Shown here in pieces: positions 1 to 10,890 of a stretch of 64,000 nucleotides of DNA. This stretch comes from Hyposmocoma kahamanoa. Lineage: Eukaryota > Arthropoda > Insecta > Lepidoptera > Cosmopterigidae. The notes under the pieces were generated by a model, which saw only the letters and a program-made list of their open reading frames with translations, did not search any database and was not told where the DNA came from. The translations under genes were made by a program, and so were the position numbers. Position 1 is the stretch's first letter; every line of letters starts with the position of its first letter. The stretch covers positions 6,468,298-6,532,297 of the forward strand of contig NW_020653200.1 in assembly GCF_003589595.1 (NCBI RefSeq). Reading direction: 5' to 3'.

Positions 1-93
1 TTACAATAAGAACGGTCCAAAGTTCAAAGTGTCAAGCTCTTTTGTCAAGTGTTGTCAAGTTCTTTGATGTGCTCTTGACTGTACCTGGCAAAT
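1..93. repeat. Partial copy of a small foldback MITE
   Basis: The stretch up to the ACTGTAC near 93 matches the right half of the short inverted-repeat element at 62543-62660: the same AAGAACGGTCCAAAG-like start, then TTGATGTGCTCTTGACTGTAC-type terminus. The left half is cut by the window edge. A third short match lies near 4224-4255. Confidence 0.55.
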
Positions 94-119
94 AAAGAAA
101 TAAAACATACACAAACAAA

Positions 120-565
120 GACAGCCCTGGAATGTTAATGGTGGCATTTTATGTTGAAAACGATAAAAGCCTAGTTGGCTTGATGAAATTTGATCAACTT
201 CTGCTGTCCCAATTTTTTTCATCTCATGCAATGAAATCATCCTTATAAGAAATTTAGTCTATCAACATTAAAAAAAATGCCAATTTTGTGAATTTTGTAT
301 GAAAACCTTTATTTTATTTTATGGAATTTGACCTACTTCTGCTGTCCCGATTATTTTTCGTCCCATACAATGAAATTATCCTTTTATGAAACTAAGTCTA
401 TATAGCACTAAAAAAAATTTTATCAATTTTATTCATTTTTATGGACACTCACCCTTGACTGAAAAATTTACTATGTCAAAATTGTTTTCATAAAAAGATA
501 CTTATGGTTCCTAAGACAGTTTCGTTGTATCTTCTTTGGTTTCAGATTTCCCTTTACTGTTCCAT
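120..565. repeat. Copy of a foldback element with 138-bp tandem units
   Basis: Two tandem units begin with CTTCTGCTGTCCC at 198 and 336, a period of 138 bp. Each carries an ATGAAAT...TCCTT block and a TAGTCTAT...AACA block. The right end (TTTCAGATTTCCC near 541-553) matches the right terminus of the larger copy at 27508-28090. No coding capacity is seen. Confidence 0.6.
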
Positions 566-589
566 TTAAAAATAACACTGTATGGCACT

Positions 590-1175
590 TGTGGATAGTC
601 AAACATATGTAAGATTTGCAATAGATAATCACATGAAATGGACAGAACACATGAATACGGTTTGTAATAAACTAAAAGTCAATCATAAAAGTGTAAAGGG
701 CCCTAAACGTTGTTTGGTTTGTTTGAAAAACAAATTAATATATGCAATTTAGATCTGAAACAATATTTTTATTGCCTATGTGTAACAGTTGCAAAAACCT
801 TACAACTCGAAATAAAAGTTATTCTTGTAAAATGTACTGTAATAAAAAATAAAACTTACCCTATCTTACACAACCTGTATATTACTCGAGGAATTAATTA
901 TTGAATAAAAGTCACTTCTTGTACTCCCAGTACAAGAAAAATTGAAATATATGCTACTATTTGAACACTTTTGTAATAAAAGTTTACAATCTACTTACTG
1001 TAGTGAAATAAAATGCGAAATATCTACAGTAATAAATTGGTGATAACGTCTTATCGGAATCTTTAAAATATATACATTATCTAATGAACGAAATTCCTAA
1101 AGAAATAAAAATATCGTTAAATTGTGAACAATTAAATCTAAATTAAAAAGTACTTTTAGAACAAAATATGAAAAA
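590..1175 (+). pseudogene. Decayed non-LTR retrotransposon RT fragment
   Basis: Translation of 636-690 gives a KWTEHMNTVCNKLK-like stretch, the segment just after the RT core in CR1/jockey-type LINEs. Near 1083-1150 the phrase NEIPKEIKISL followed by FKSKLKS resembles the C-terminal end of the same ORF. The middle is disrupted by stops and by a copy of the GGGCCCGAAACGT repeat at 694-830. It is a 5'-truncated dead fragment. The subfamily is not certain. Confidence 0.5.
694..830 (+). repeat. GGGCCC-AAACGT repeat, copy 1
   Basis: Contains GTAAAGGGCCCTAAACGTTG, then a T/G-rich run, then ATTTAGATCTGAAACAATA and CCTATGTGTAACAGTTGC. The same block order recurs at 3775-3925, 19588-19710 (reverse) and split around 54742 and 56757. 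The class of the parent element is not known to me. Confidence 0.6.
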
Positions 1176-1196
1176 AATCAATACTCATCATCATCA

Positions 1197-1399
1197 ACTG
1201 CCTCTGTGGCCAAACGGTGACCATGGAACGGTGGCAGTCCGGCTCACGCAAAGGTCACAGGTTCGATTCCCGGGCCGGGAGAATTATTTGTATGGCCTAC
1301 ATTCATTTCTGTCGTGAGTTTGGGTGTAATTTGTGGTTGTCTACGTGTGTCCATAGCATCCGCGACACAGGGTTAGTGCTATGTTGAGTGTGTACGTTA
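1197..1399 (+). repeat. tRNA-derived SINE, copy 1
   Basis: The head carries a Pol III box-B sequence (GGTTCGATTCCC, near 1260-1271) preceded by a box-A-like GTGGCCAAACGG at 1206-1217. It is followed by a body (TTGTATGGCCTACATT...GTGAGTTTGGG...GTTGTCTACGTGTG) shared with the reverse copy at 44398-44585. Two diverged copies with the same head and body make a SINE far more likely than a functional tRNA gene. Confidence 0.75.
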
Positions 1400-1801
1400 T
1401 ACGGCTAACGTTCATGATGTACATGTATTATGCAAGTAGTAGTAAAATGCGGTGGTTTTCCTATAATTCCTTCGTCATTTATATAAGTTTGTCAAGCGCC
1501 TATCTATAATATATGGGCAAAATTGTTATGCAATATTTTGTAGGAGTGAATATGAAGGCGTTTCATTATGTAAAACTTGACAATTGGAATGTAGCAGAAT
1601 GAGCTTACATTTCGCCTATTTTTTATGTGTACATAATACACAGCGTAATACATAGCTAAAATTGCATTAAGTATTAATAATAGTTGGCGTGGCTACAAAG
1701 AATCCTCAGTTGCAACGCCACAGTAATTGTTTTTTTATTTCTTTTAAATTGATAGTAGTACATTCACAAAAAATACATGAATATCATGTACGTTAGCCGT
1801 A
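1400..1801. mobile_element. About 400-bp MITE with TACGGCTAACG ends
   Basis: The left end TACGGCTAACGTTCATGATG (1400-1419) and the right end read in reverse (TACGGCTAACGTACATGATA) form inverted repeats of about 28 bp with a few mismatches. The TA at each tip fits a Tc1/mariner-type TA target site. The interior is AT-rich and noncoding. It separates the SINE from the LINE fragment that follows. Confidence 0.5.
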
Positions 1802-1880
1802 CATTAGTCACAGTGGGTAATATCTTAAAAAAATATGATGGCGTGGCTATATATCATGACACCATAATACCCATTACACA

Positions 1881-2752
1881 CACAGTAACTATCATAGTAC
1901 GGTATGTGACTGTAAAGCTATTGAAAATGTAAACCAACATACTTACCTTGGTTTGGTAATTGACCATCGATTTAATTGGGGGCCGCATATAGAACTGATT
2001 TGTTCAAAATTACGAGCAATTACGGCTAAGTTTTTCTTAATACAACGTCGCGTGCCTTGTGGTGTTCTTTTACAAATGTATAAAGCTTTAGCGGAGAGTA
2101 TAGTTGCATATGGATTAACTAGTTACGGTCGTACTTTCAAAACATATTTGGAAAAAATTTATAAACTTCAGCTAAGACTTTTAAAATTAATTGTACCTTA
2201 TAGAATTAAAGAGCAGTTTCGAGATAATGACAAGGGTCTATTTGATTATTGCGGAGTTTTAAATGTTCAAAATAAAATTAAATGTTTACTATTAATAGAT
2301 AACTTTTTAAATATATTGATAAGAAAGTTAGTCACACAAAAGGTACGAGACAAATTACTTTGCAAACCTTAATAACAACTGCTTCGCATAATTTCTATGG
2401 AGAAAGGACTACTAATTTTATTGTACCAAAATTAATTAATAATTTACCTTTAGAATTAAAGAAAAACATAACTACGGTTAATATAAAAAGTTCAATTAAA
2501 AGTTACTTTGAAAAAAAAAAAAAAATAAATAAATAAATAAATAAATGTAGTAGTATAACAATGAAACATGTAATTTCTAATTGAGATTTGTAATCTTTTG
2601 TTAGCTTATTAAATATAAGAATGTAATATTAAGATGTAATTAAGGAGAACGTGCAGCACCCGGACAAACCAATGTAGGTTTAAGGGTGTGATGTATATAT
2701 ATTTTTGTAATATTCTTAGTGCTTAAAATAAATAAATAAAAAAAAAAAAAAC
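1881..2752 (+). pseudogene. 5'-truncated non-LTR retrotransposon, RT C-terminus and 3' tail
   Basis: The frame leading into 1953-2372 reads CDCKAIENVNQHTYLGLVID and then FNWGPHIELICSKLRA, the post-catalytic part of a LINE reverse transcriptase (jockey/CR1 type). A frame change near 2365 is followed by NFYGERTTNFIVPKLINNLP, the usual C-terminal region. The 3' UTR contains GCAGCACCCGGACAAACCAA (2652-2671) and ends in AATAAATAAATAAA plus an A run at 2740-2751, as expected for target-primed insertion. An earlier A-rich tract lies at 2511-2546. The catalytic YADD core is absent, so the copy is dead on arrival. Confidence 0.75.
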
Positions 2753-3059
2753 CTATATTTTAATTTCAATTAAATTTCGCATATAAATTCCGAAAAACTC
2801 GTAGGTGCGAGCCCAGTCTTTAATCCACGGCCTCAAAAAAAATTAGTACTAACATGAAATAAATGATTATTGCTATCTAAAGCCGGGTATTAACTAGCGA
2901 GCTGTAACCGTAATAGTTGCATTTTATGTTACCAAAAATCATAGACGACGATAATCAGGTACTCATACTAACGAATGAAGACTATTTCAGGCGTACCCAC
3001 TAGAACGTCGTTACTGTATCTGTCACGTTACAGTTACAGCTCCTCTTAATGAATACACT

Positions 3060-3465
3060 TTTTTTAACGTCAGGAAATCGGCATGGATATCCTCCGCCCG
3101 GGGGAGACGAAGGGTTATGTCGGACTCCTACCGACTAAAACCTGACGGTGTTCCATCTCCTTACCATGTGCCGGAGTCACGGAGATGCTTACGCGTTCTT
3201 CCGCGGCTCTGACTGTGATTGGTCCTATTGGGCGCCGAACCCCATCTCGCTTTTCGGGAAGAGTTCTTGTCTTCCTGTCGGCAAACTTGGGAAGGAGACG
3301 TGGAACACGTACACCGCCATCTCGGATCCAATATTAACGAAGGACGGACTCCCCTAAGTCTGCCGCTCACGGACCCATGTCACGGGAGCTTTCGCCATCC
3401 GTTACCCACCTATGTCGGCAACCGGCAGTCTGTAACGAATACCCTGCTTAACATTTACTAACAAT
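3060..3465. repeat. GC-rich dispersed-repeat-like segment
   Basis: A block much richer in G+C than its surroundings, starting AACGTCAGGAAATCGGCATG and containing GGGGGAGACGAAGGGTTATG and CGGACTCCTACCGACTAAAA. I associate such phrases with retroelement tails in moths and butterflies, but there is no second copy in the window. Several overlapping short ORFs on both strands show no recognisable domain. Confidence 0.35.
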
Positions 3466-3774
3466 ATACTAACTCCAAACTTATTATTAATATACTGTAC
3501 ACCCTTTATTAGAAGTGACTCGTGTTCAGCGATGGAATGTACATACAAGGGTCTGTTACAGTTTTAGTGATATTCTTTATGAATGACTCTGACGCAGACT
3601 ACGAGCGATATCATCACCATAGAATCATAAATACAGTAGATGTGGTTAGTTAGTATAAGACGCGTGCCAATTGTAGGCATAGATCCACCTACTTGAGTAC
3701 AGTCCGCCATTTGCGCTTTGTGCGTTATGGTTGTGTAAATCCGGAAAAATATTTTTATTTAGGAAATGTCAACC

Positions 3775-3925
3775 GTGAACATGGGACCTGTAAAGGGCCC
3801 GAAACGTCGGTTTGTTTGTTTGTTTGAAACAAATATACGCGATTTAAATCCGGAAAAATAGTTTCATTTCCTATTTGTAACAATCGCGAAAATCTAAGAA
3901 CTCGAATAGTTTTATTTCCTATGTG
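3775..3925 (+). repeat. GGGCCC-AAACGT repeat, copy 2
   Basis: The best-preserved copy: GGGACCTGTAAAGGGCCCGA, a GTTTGTTTGTTTG run, GCGATTTAAATCCGGAAAAA, and TTCATTTCCTATTTGTAACA. It serves as the reference for the other copies. A short duplicate of the TTTCCTATGTGTAAC part follows at about 3910-3930. Confidence 0.65.
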
Positions 3926-3929
3926 TAAC

Positions 3930-5029
3930 AAGAATTTGTTATATCTTTTTAAATTAGAAACTACGACCAATCATTATCAAGATTTCATAGTGTTTATCAT
4001 TTGTTTGTATGCGTTTTGGTGACAGCGGTTCTTCCATTGTTTTTTTTCTTCCGTGGTCAACACACAGCAGTGCGAACGCACATACTACACATTGCCGTAT
4101 TTTGTGCTGGAATGTTTTAGTGCTTTTGAAATGTAATATTAATTAAATTAAAAGTCTAGCTTGGCTTTTTGGCCTTAGGATCATTCTAAGCGCAAGCGGC
4201 ATTGAGTTGAATTAAAATCTTAAGTGTTAAGTTTGACGTGCTCTTAACCCTGTGTCTTGTTTAAATCAAATTATATTAATATTGCTGTAGAGTTCTATTT
4301 TCACAGTATACATAATTAAGAGCATATAAATCGCTTAATGAAAACCTTATTTCAAAGAATCATTATAATTGAAATATAAACTTAATACGCCCTGTACTTA
4401 CCCGTAAACAAGTGGCTTAAAATTGCTGGCAACATTTCAGGGCTTCAATAATAACAGTCATTAGAAAATAGACATATTTGAAAACTGTATGATCGACAAG
4501 CGTGTCGCACAGTGAAAGCACTAAGCCAACGAGCTTACGACGTCACAGTTACAATTTATCCACTGCCTTTCATCGTATATAATATGCTTGATCAAAGTTT
4601 ACTTTGATGGTTTTTAAAATTATTTCACTACCTACGACCGCTTTTTTTTTACAATATTTTCAAAATATGACAATGTTCCGTAATATATTTGTTGATAATA
4701 TTTTATTTAGGTCCTTCAAATAGGTGATCACTATTATATGTTTTTACCTTTACTTCACTATTTACAAATTGTTTTTGTACACAAATGTTAATTGTCTATA
4801 TTTTTAAAAATAACTAATGGTTTTTTACACTATTCTCTAAAAACTAAACACTTTCATTATTTTTATTAAAATTATCAATGTATGTATATACCTTGTGGTG
4901 CCCTCTTGCGTGTTTCAATGTCTACAGCGAAATCCTACTTTATTTGTTGTTACTCTATAATACGGTACAACATGACTAATTTTGGACTGGATTTAGTTCT
5001 TTTTATTTTTGCATTTTGTTGACAGAGAA
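3930..5029. other. UBE2K intron 1, unexplained AT-rich stretch
   Basis: No ORF with a domain. A short match to the 118-bp MITE family (AAGTTTGACGTGCTCTT) lies at 4224-4255. I searched here for the missing first exon of UBE2K and saw no IKREFKE-like coding stretch. Confidence 0.5.
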
Positions 5030-5290
5030 CCTGATTTTCGATATCCATCATACCATTGGATAGTAAATAATGGTGCAAATGGTACTTGCGTGTCCCATTT
5101 ATACCAGTAATGGCATAGGCGGCACTAGTTTATCTCTGTTTTACCATTAGATAATAAATAATGGTATAAGTGGTACTTACCTGTCCCACTTATACTCTTA
5201 ACAGACTGAGCAACAGGTTGAGACTGTGCCACTTATATCATTAAGAGTATAAGTGGGACAGTTGGAGACCATTTATACCACTGAATTATA
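5030..5290. repeat. Repeat-rich segment with a 21-bp perfect hairpin
   Basis: Two direct repeats of about 50 bp share AATAATGGT and TGGTACTT and a TGTCCCA(T/C)TTATAC core. The second leads into a perfect inverted repeat, arms 5181-5201 and 5241-5261, with a 39-base spacer. It sits in the UBE2K intron about 360 bp before exon 2. No function can be assigned. Confidence 0.6.
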
Positions 5291-5623
5291 TCATTTTAAA
5301 TTTTTATTTTTATTTTAGCGTATTTATTGGAGATGGTATAACTGGTCCAAAGGCTTTCCATCGACTGCCTAATTAACAAATGCGACGTACTGTCAGCATA
5401 CTTACCCAATTACTGAACTAATTTATTATTTTGATCTAAAATCTTAAGAAAAAGAAGAAATGTATTGAGTTGCATTAGACATAAAAACGCAAGCCGAGCG
5501 GATTTATTATGTAACAATGTTCTGCTATTTTTTAGGCTATTAGTGAAATTGTGTGGACCTTCAAAGACTTTGATAATGAATATAATTTGTGTCAGTTAAA
5601 TGTTGCTAATATCTTGGTTCCAG

Positions 5624-5776
5624 ATGGCAGGAGGAGCCATAAAATTGGAGCTGGTGAATGATAGTTTCACAGAGCTTCAGGGTGAGATCGCCGGACCCCC
5701 AGATACTCCTTACGAAGGAGGCACATTTTTACTGGAGATTAAAGTTCCTGAGACCTATCCCTTCAATCCTCCTAAG
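5624..5776 (+). CDS. UBE2K: E2-25K/UBE2K ubiquitin-conjugating enzyme, internal exon
   Basis: This exon encodes the early part of the UBC fold of an E2-25K-type ubiquitin-conjugating enzyme: 51 codons, MAGGAIKLELVNDSFTEL through AGPPDTPYEGGTF to TYPFNPPK. The acceptor is TTCCAG at 5618-5623 and the donor is AAG|GTAA at 5776/5777. It joins in phase 0 to 6470. The family begins with a helix of about 20 residues (a conserved IKREFKE-like stretch) that is not encoded between 1 and 5600, so exon 1 should lie left of the window. The ATG right after the acceptor is an internal Met in register with the family rather than the likely start. UBE2K enzymes build Lys48-linked chains in the cytosol and nucleus. 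Confidence 0.9.
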
Positions 5777-6469
5777 GTAAACTCTGTATATTACATAAAA
5801 TGTTTTCAAATATTTTGCTATAAAGTTCCATTGTGTTGTATTTCAGGATTCCATAGTTCATTCGACATTTAGTTTTTTTTACTATTATGTTTTATTAATA
5901 GTGCCTTTTCTCTTAAATTTAATTTCCACAACATCGTCAAAAATTTTAATTTACTGTACTGGAAATTAGATACTGGCATGTTAGATAATGTCTGTGTTGA
6001 TAATCAGACCTTGGAGCGAGGACTAAATTACCTCGTGACTGAATGGTTTCTATCTGTATCTAACATAAATCATTGTATAAAGCCGCAACTTTGATTTAGC
6101 AATTAAGTTATATATGGTGGCGTTACATATAAAATTAAGCACTTATAGTAAATATTTCATAAGGATCAGGTTGACTTGAAAACTACAAGCCCATACAAAC
6201 AAATTCATTGTACGGACAACGGCACATCAGACTACCCATTTTTGTTCGAAAACCGCCTCCATTGCAACGGTACAAGATACGTCAATGTGTAGCTTGATGT
6301 GCTGGCGTGTGTACATTTAAAATGGATCGACAGTAAGCAAAACATGTTTTCGAATAAACATGCGCGCGTACGCATAGTGAACGAATAAATTTTCTAACTG
6401 ACCGAGGAATATATGATTTAATATGTATTATGTAATTTTCTTAACTAAAACTTAGTATATCTTTTACAG
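5777..6469 (+). other. UBE2K intron between the two visible exons
   Basis: 693 bp bounded by GTAAAC and TTTTACAG. No repeat with a second copy in the window was noticed. Confidence 0.85.
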
Positions 6470-6853
6470 ATCCGTTTCATGACCAAGATATGGCACCCGA
6501 ATGTATCATCAGTGACTGGTGCCATTTGTTTAGACATTCTCAAAGACCAATGGGCCGCCGCATTAACGCTGCGAACAGTATTGCTCTCCATCCAAGCACT
6601 GCTTTCAGCTGCTGAACCCAATGACCCTCAGGACGCGGTTGTCGCAAAACAATATAGAGAAAACCCCCAACTATTCAATTTAACAGCGAGACATTGGACT
6701 AACGTCTACGCTGGGGGCCCGACACCAATTTGGGAATTCAATCAAAAGGTGCAGCGCCTATTAGACATGGGCATCGACGAACACCAAGCGAGGGTAGCTC
6801 TGTCTACATATGATTGGGAACTCGAGCAGGCTACGGAGCAACTTTTTAGTTAG
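6470..6853 (+). CDS. UBE2K: E2-25K/UBE2K ubiquitin-conjugating enzyme, last exon
   Basis: 127 codons plus TAG. The acceptor TTTTACAG ends at 6469 and the exon opens with IRFMTKIWHPN, continuing PPK from the previous exon without a gap. The E2 signature is intact: the HPN motif (6494-6502) and the active-site Cys in GAICLDILKDQW (codon 6527-6529), which carries the ubiquitin thioester. The C-terminal 40 or so residues (LLDMGIDEHQARVAL...WELEQATEQLFS) form the UBA domain that marks E2-25K among E2 enzymes. The length matches the family, which ends in a similar acidic/Ser tail. No stop or frameshift is seen, so the gene looks functional. The intron is 693 bp. Confidence 0.93.
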   Translation: MRFMTKIWHPNVSSVTGAICLDILKDQWAAALTLRTVLLSIQALLSAAEPNDPQDAVVAKQYRENPQLFNLTARHWTNVYAGGPTPIWEFNQKVQRLLDMGIDEHQARVALSTYDWELEQATEQLFS

Positions 6854-7470
6854 TCTTACCATACAAGCTCTATACATAATGCTACCTTTTACGGTGACTT
6901 ACATAGAGCTCCATCAAATTATCACCCATTAGTAAAAAGCGTAATTAAAAATTGTTTACGTCCATTAATAGCACGCAGCTGACAGTGTTTTGTCCGCCGA
7001 GCTGATAAATCCCATACCCAAATGTACTCGTGACAGCGCAACTTGGACGACGCGCAATAATGTCCGTAATTTGCGTTGGCCTTTAGTAACACTTGTCTAT
7101 TAAGGGGCACTACAGAAATTATGTGTTGTCATGTCCAATCAAATTTAATTAAGAAATTTTAATTGCTGTAAATATTTCAATGAATTAATTTTATGCAAAG
7201 CTTTAATGAGTATTGAAATTGACGCTTTCTGAAACTAGGTGATAAGGTAACATGTGTACTCATTTGTGATCCGGTTTTTCTGTAATTCTGATGATTTTAT
7301 AAAATTTGTATGTTCACTTGCAATTATAGTCCATTTCACATGGGATGAGTCCTGTGCCACTTCCAATTTTTACGTTGCACTCATATCAATCTTCCAACCA
7401 GGTTACTAAAAGAAATAGTAAATTTGTCATAATGTACCAAAAACAAATATTTGTTGGAGTTGTAATTTTA

Positions 7471-7476
7471 AATAAA
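7471..7476 (+). terminator. Candidate poly(A) signal of UBE2K
   Basis: AATAAA lies about 620 bp after the UBE2K stop, in AT-rich sequence. Another AATAAA lies near 7521. Which one is used cannot be told from sequence. Confidence 0.4.
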
Positions 7477-7998
7477 AATTAGAGTATATATAGTAGTAAG
7501 AAATTAAGTGATAAAGATGAAAATAAATTACCCCGATTACTTGTTGCGTAAACCGGTATATTTTATCCATAGAATTTACACCTTAGAATCGATAAATCGA
7601 ATTTACTATGCGAGTCGTTATCTTTTGGTTTTGAGCTTTGCGTGATGTTTTTGGAGTAATTGTTCAAATTTCGTTTCGTTGCAGTTGATTTTATGCTTTG
7701 TTGACTTTTTTTGGTTGTTGATTTTTTATTTGTTGTGTAGTTTTCTTGGAAAGTGAGTAACATAATAATTGGTCCTTTCTATTTTGTTTTTTTATTTGTT
7801 CTTAAATTATTTTCTGTAAATCTATTCTTTCCTCGTTACAAATTATTTCGGATAAGGTATTTAAATCGATTTATTTTCATTCGGTTTTACATCACTACAT
7901 CTCTCGAAACTTCAAATTTCAAACGTCACCAGAATCATGCTATGTGAAATGAACTATAATTTGTAAAACATCTAATCAGAGAAGTTTTAGGTGCCTAC

Positions 7999-9049
7999 TA
8001 GAGATGAAACGGATAGTGATTAGGCCAGATACCGGATATCCGGCAAGCAACTAGACCGGACAGCCAGATATCCGGGCGCCGGATATCGTACTCACAGTCG
8101 CAAACATGTCGCGACCGGTTTATAGCGCGCATCGCCGTGATTGAATGATTAGTGAATGATTGCACTTTCACATTAATGATTTGAGTTGTGGTCACTTGGT
8201 TTTTGTTACAACTATAAATTTATTCGATAATACAACACTACAATAACAATACAAACAAATACACAACAGAAAAATGTCAACCGTGAAAAAATAGCCAATT
8301 TAGCTATACTTTAATGTCAGTGCTGTTTGTTTGTTGTTGAAACAGTTACATCATTCTTTGTCCATATTAAAATTTCTAGTTGTTATTTTATAAGTATAAG
8401 CCTAGCACTTGATATGCCCGTCAATCTTTTGTTTCAGTTAGATTTCATTAATGGTTTGATCTAACTATTCTAAAACTTTGATACTAGTTTTTGCCAAAAA
8501 AATATATCTGAATCTATTTACACGTTTCAATATTATCGTTACACATTGGTCATACGAAAACATGATTATTTTAAATCGATCATTATTTCAAGACAGTTCG
8601 AATCTATCGTGATCGCGATCCTTTCATTTGGTGGTCTGGAAGCAGTACCTAAATTTGACAAACTTTGCAAGAGTTTATAGCAAAATACTGTCCTCGGAAG
8701 CTGGTCTTGTTTATGAAAATAAACGGAACCGAGTTTTACCACTTATTGGAGAAATACTGGTTTCCATTCGCCATAATTAGCCTTTATTGAAAGTTGAGTA
8801 CGAAGTTTACAGATTATGTTGTCTATTTTCATAGTTTTTTAAAGTTACAATGAACAAATTGTCAACGATCGTGTAGTTGCTATTTATTTGTCCTATTACT
8901 ATCTTCTTAGCTCATATCATATCTGATTGTAAACTTTTTGATTTTTAAATATCCGGTATCCGGCCGGACATTGTCCTATTATCCGGTATACGGCCTGATA
9001 GTAATTTTACCGGATACCGGATAGTTACCGGGTATCCGTTTCATCTCTA
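7999..9049. mobile_element. 1.05-kb inverted-repeat element rich in CCGGATA motifs
   Basis: The left end TAGAGATGAAACGGATA (7999-8015) and the right end (TATCCGTTTCATCTCTA, 9033-9049) are perfect 17-bp inverted repeats. Next to each lies a cluster of CCGGATACCGG-like motifs (8029-8088 and 8948-9030) in opposite orientation. The 850-bp core has no convincing ORF. Clear target duplication is not visible. The AGAGATG tip recalls hAT elements, but that is inference. Confidence 0.65.
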
Positions 9050-9837
9050 CTTAATATCTTACTAATCTGGTAAGTTTGAAAGATATTTTTTGTGTTGTTA
9101 TTTTTGTAAAATTACTTTGTTCATGATTTTTAGAATAATGGCCAATTTGAAGATGGGAGACGATTTTTGCCTTTTAGGTTTGATAAGCAAATTACTTATT
9201 CATTTTAGCATAACGAGAATAAAATTTTTATACATAGCTAATCGAGATTGTACAATACGGCAATAGTTCTAGCATAAGGTAGCAATGTTATCAAACACGT
9301 CAATTACCTGATTTGAACAAAAAAATATCGAATGTGCATCCATTGCGGTTGAAGCACCGCCTTTCCTCTATCACAGTCAATCTGTACATTCTAATGTACG
9401 TACATTCGGATACACACTCGATCTGTTCTTTCACTTTGTTCGTGCGCGGCAGAATCTATGTAGGATGCGATACGAGCTCACAGTGCGGTGAATCAATCAA
9501 TCAAATCAAATCAATTTAAATTCACACTCGACCGGATCACAACCAATCGGCCACTCTACCTACCCGAACTGTGTATCTTTCTGTGGGTATGTTTGCGCAC
9601 GTATCGCTGATCAAGCACCTCTTACGCTGGCGCGTTCGTCCGAAAATTAATACGTTGTCGAGTCAATGGCTGTCGATTGTCGACCCCTTGCGTCTGTAGG
9701 TGCTTCTATCCTATGAATTACTAGGCGTTGCTCTCTGATAACAATCATCGATAACAATTTCTGTACTAATTCTGTATGAACTGTTATCTTCATAACCATA
9801 ATCGCTCTGTTTACATACACTGTTGTAATTCATCATC

Positions 9838-9915
9838 ATCATCATTTACAGCCTGACTTCCCCAATGCTGAGTATAGGCTTGCAAGTTTTGGTCTCTCCC
9901 CACGGTCCCGCGTCA
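9838..9915 (-). repeat. LINE-like 3' tail, reverse
   Basis: Starts with a (CATCAT)n run, then ACAGCCTGACTTCCCCAATG and GAGTATAGGCTTGCAAG. Read in reverse this is a GATGATGATG-ending tail, similar in style to the GCCCAGCAGTGGGATGTATG tail near 19940. Only the tail is recognisable. Confidence 0.4.
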
Positions 9916-10216
9916 ATATCAACTGTTACAATTACTATTATAAAATACCCATTACTATAACATTAGCTATATTGATCACTGAATTGCTATTTAGATAATA
10001 CTTTTTCTTAACTACTATTAACATTTCACTATGTTTTAATTCAACATTTTCTCTGATTTCCCACTGATTTCTGCTTAATCGACTGTACTAGAGTAACGGC
10101 AATAGCAGAAAGTTTCTGACTTCGTTTAAAGAGTTACGACACCTTATCAATGCGGAATCGGCTTGAGCGATCCATGTTTTACCACACTTGTCGCATTAAG
10201 CAGATTCGCCGCCGAC

Positions 10217-10310
10217 ATGGCCGTTCGGGTGTCGACGAGGTCGTTCGGGTGTTGACGAGGTCGTTTGGGTGTCGACGAGGCCGGATGTCGATGAGACCGT
10301 TTGGGTGTTA
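10217..10310. repeat. Minisatellite, about 20-bp units
   Basis: About four to five imperfect units of GTCGACGAGGTCGTTCGGGT. The third and fourth vary (GTCGTTTGGGT, GGCCGGATGTCGATGAGACC). There is no spacer structure, so it is a simple tandem array. Confidence 0.75.
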
Positions 10311-10559
10311 AAGCCGCCGATCACCCGACATCGGCTGCGTACAGATCATAAATTCGTAGGAAATAGATCAATGCAGCCGTCTTTTTCGCTCTTATTTCAT
10401 GGAAATAAAGCTTTTTCTGACCTGCTTAATGCGATTCCGTGTCGATAATTGTGGGACTACCTTATATAAAGTTTTATTCACTTCTAGTATTCCTGAAACT
10501 GTTACTGTAGCCTGGAATTTTCACTTTCGGTTTAAATAATATCGCAGGCACTATGAAGA

Positions 10560-10890
10560 ATATGATGCCGAAGTGCCCGCGAGCGCCCGCGAGGGCCCGG
10601 ACACATCTGGCTCTCGCGGGTGCTCACAGGCACTCAAGGCACTCGCAGGCACCTAACTTATGTAAAGACTTCAAAACATTTTCGCTATATCTGGTGGAGT
10701 CGCAGCCTTACAATCTGAACAGATTGTTACATTACAGGCGAATGCTCCCGGTGAAAGAGCGACCGAATGTTACAAGTTGTATAATTAATTACAGGTTGCG
10801 CAACGAATGAATGCTCGGTTCTCAGCTGTAAAGCTCGAATTTTAACTCTTAATTACAAGCGAATGATCGCGGTTAAGGAGCGCTATATGA
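10560..10890 (+). repeat. GCACTC-array repeat, copy 1
   Basis: A short array around CAGGCACTCAAGGCACTCGC with flanking CTGGCTCTCGCGGG is followed by TCTGGTGGAGTCGCAGCCTT and GTTACATTACAGGCGAATGC. The same order recurs at 53717-53930. Downstream, the ATTACA(A/G)GCGAATG phrase repeats near 10855. The ORF across it is repeat-driven. Confidence 0.6.

Noticed and set aside
1206..1285. A tRNA gene at the head of the 1197 repeat
   Set aside because: Box A and B are present, but no cloverleaf with a matching acceptor stem was seen, and a second diverged copy with the same non-tRNA body exists at 44398. It is a SINE.
10217..10310. CRISPR-like array
   Set aside because: The units are directly adjacent with no spacers and drift in sequence. 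The host is a eukaryote. It is a minisatellite.
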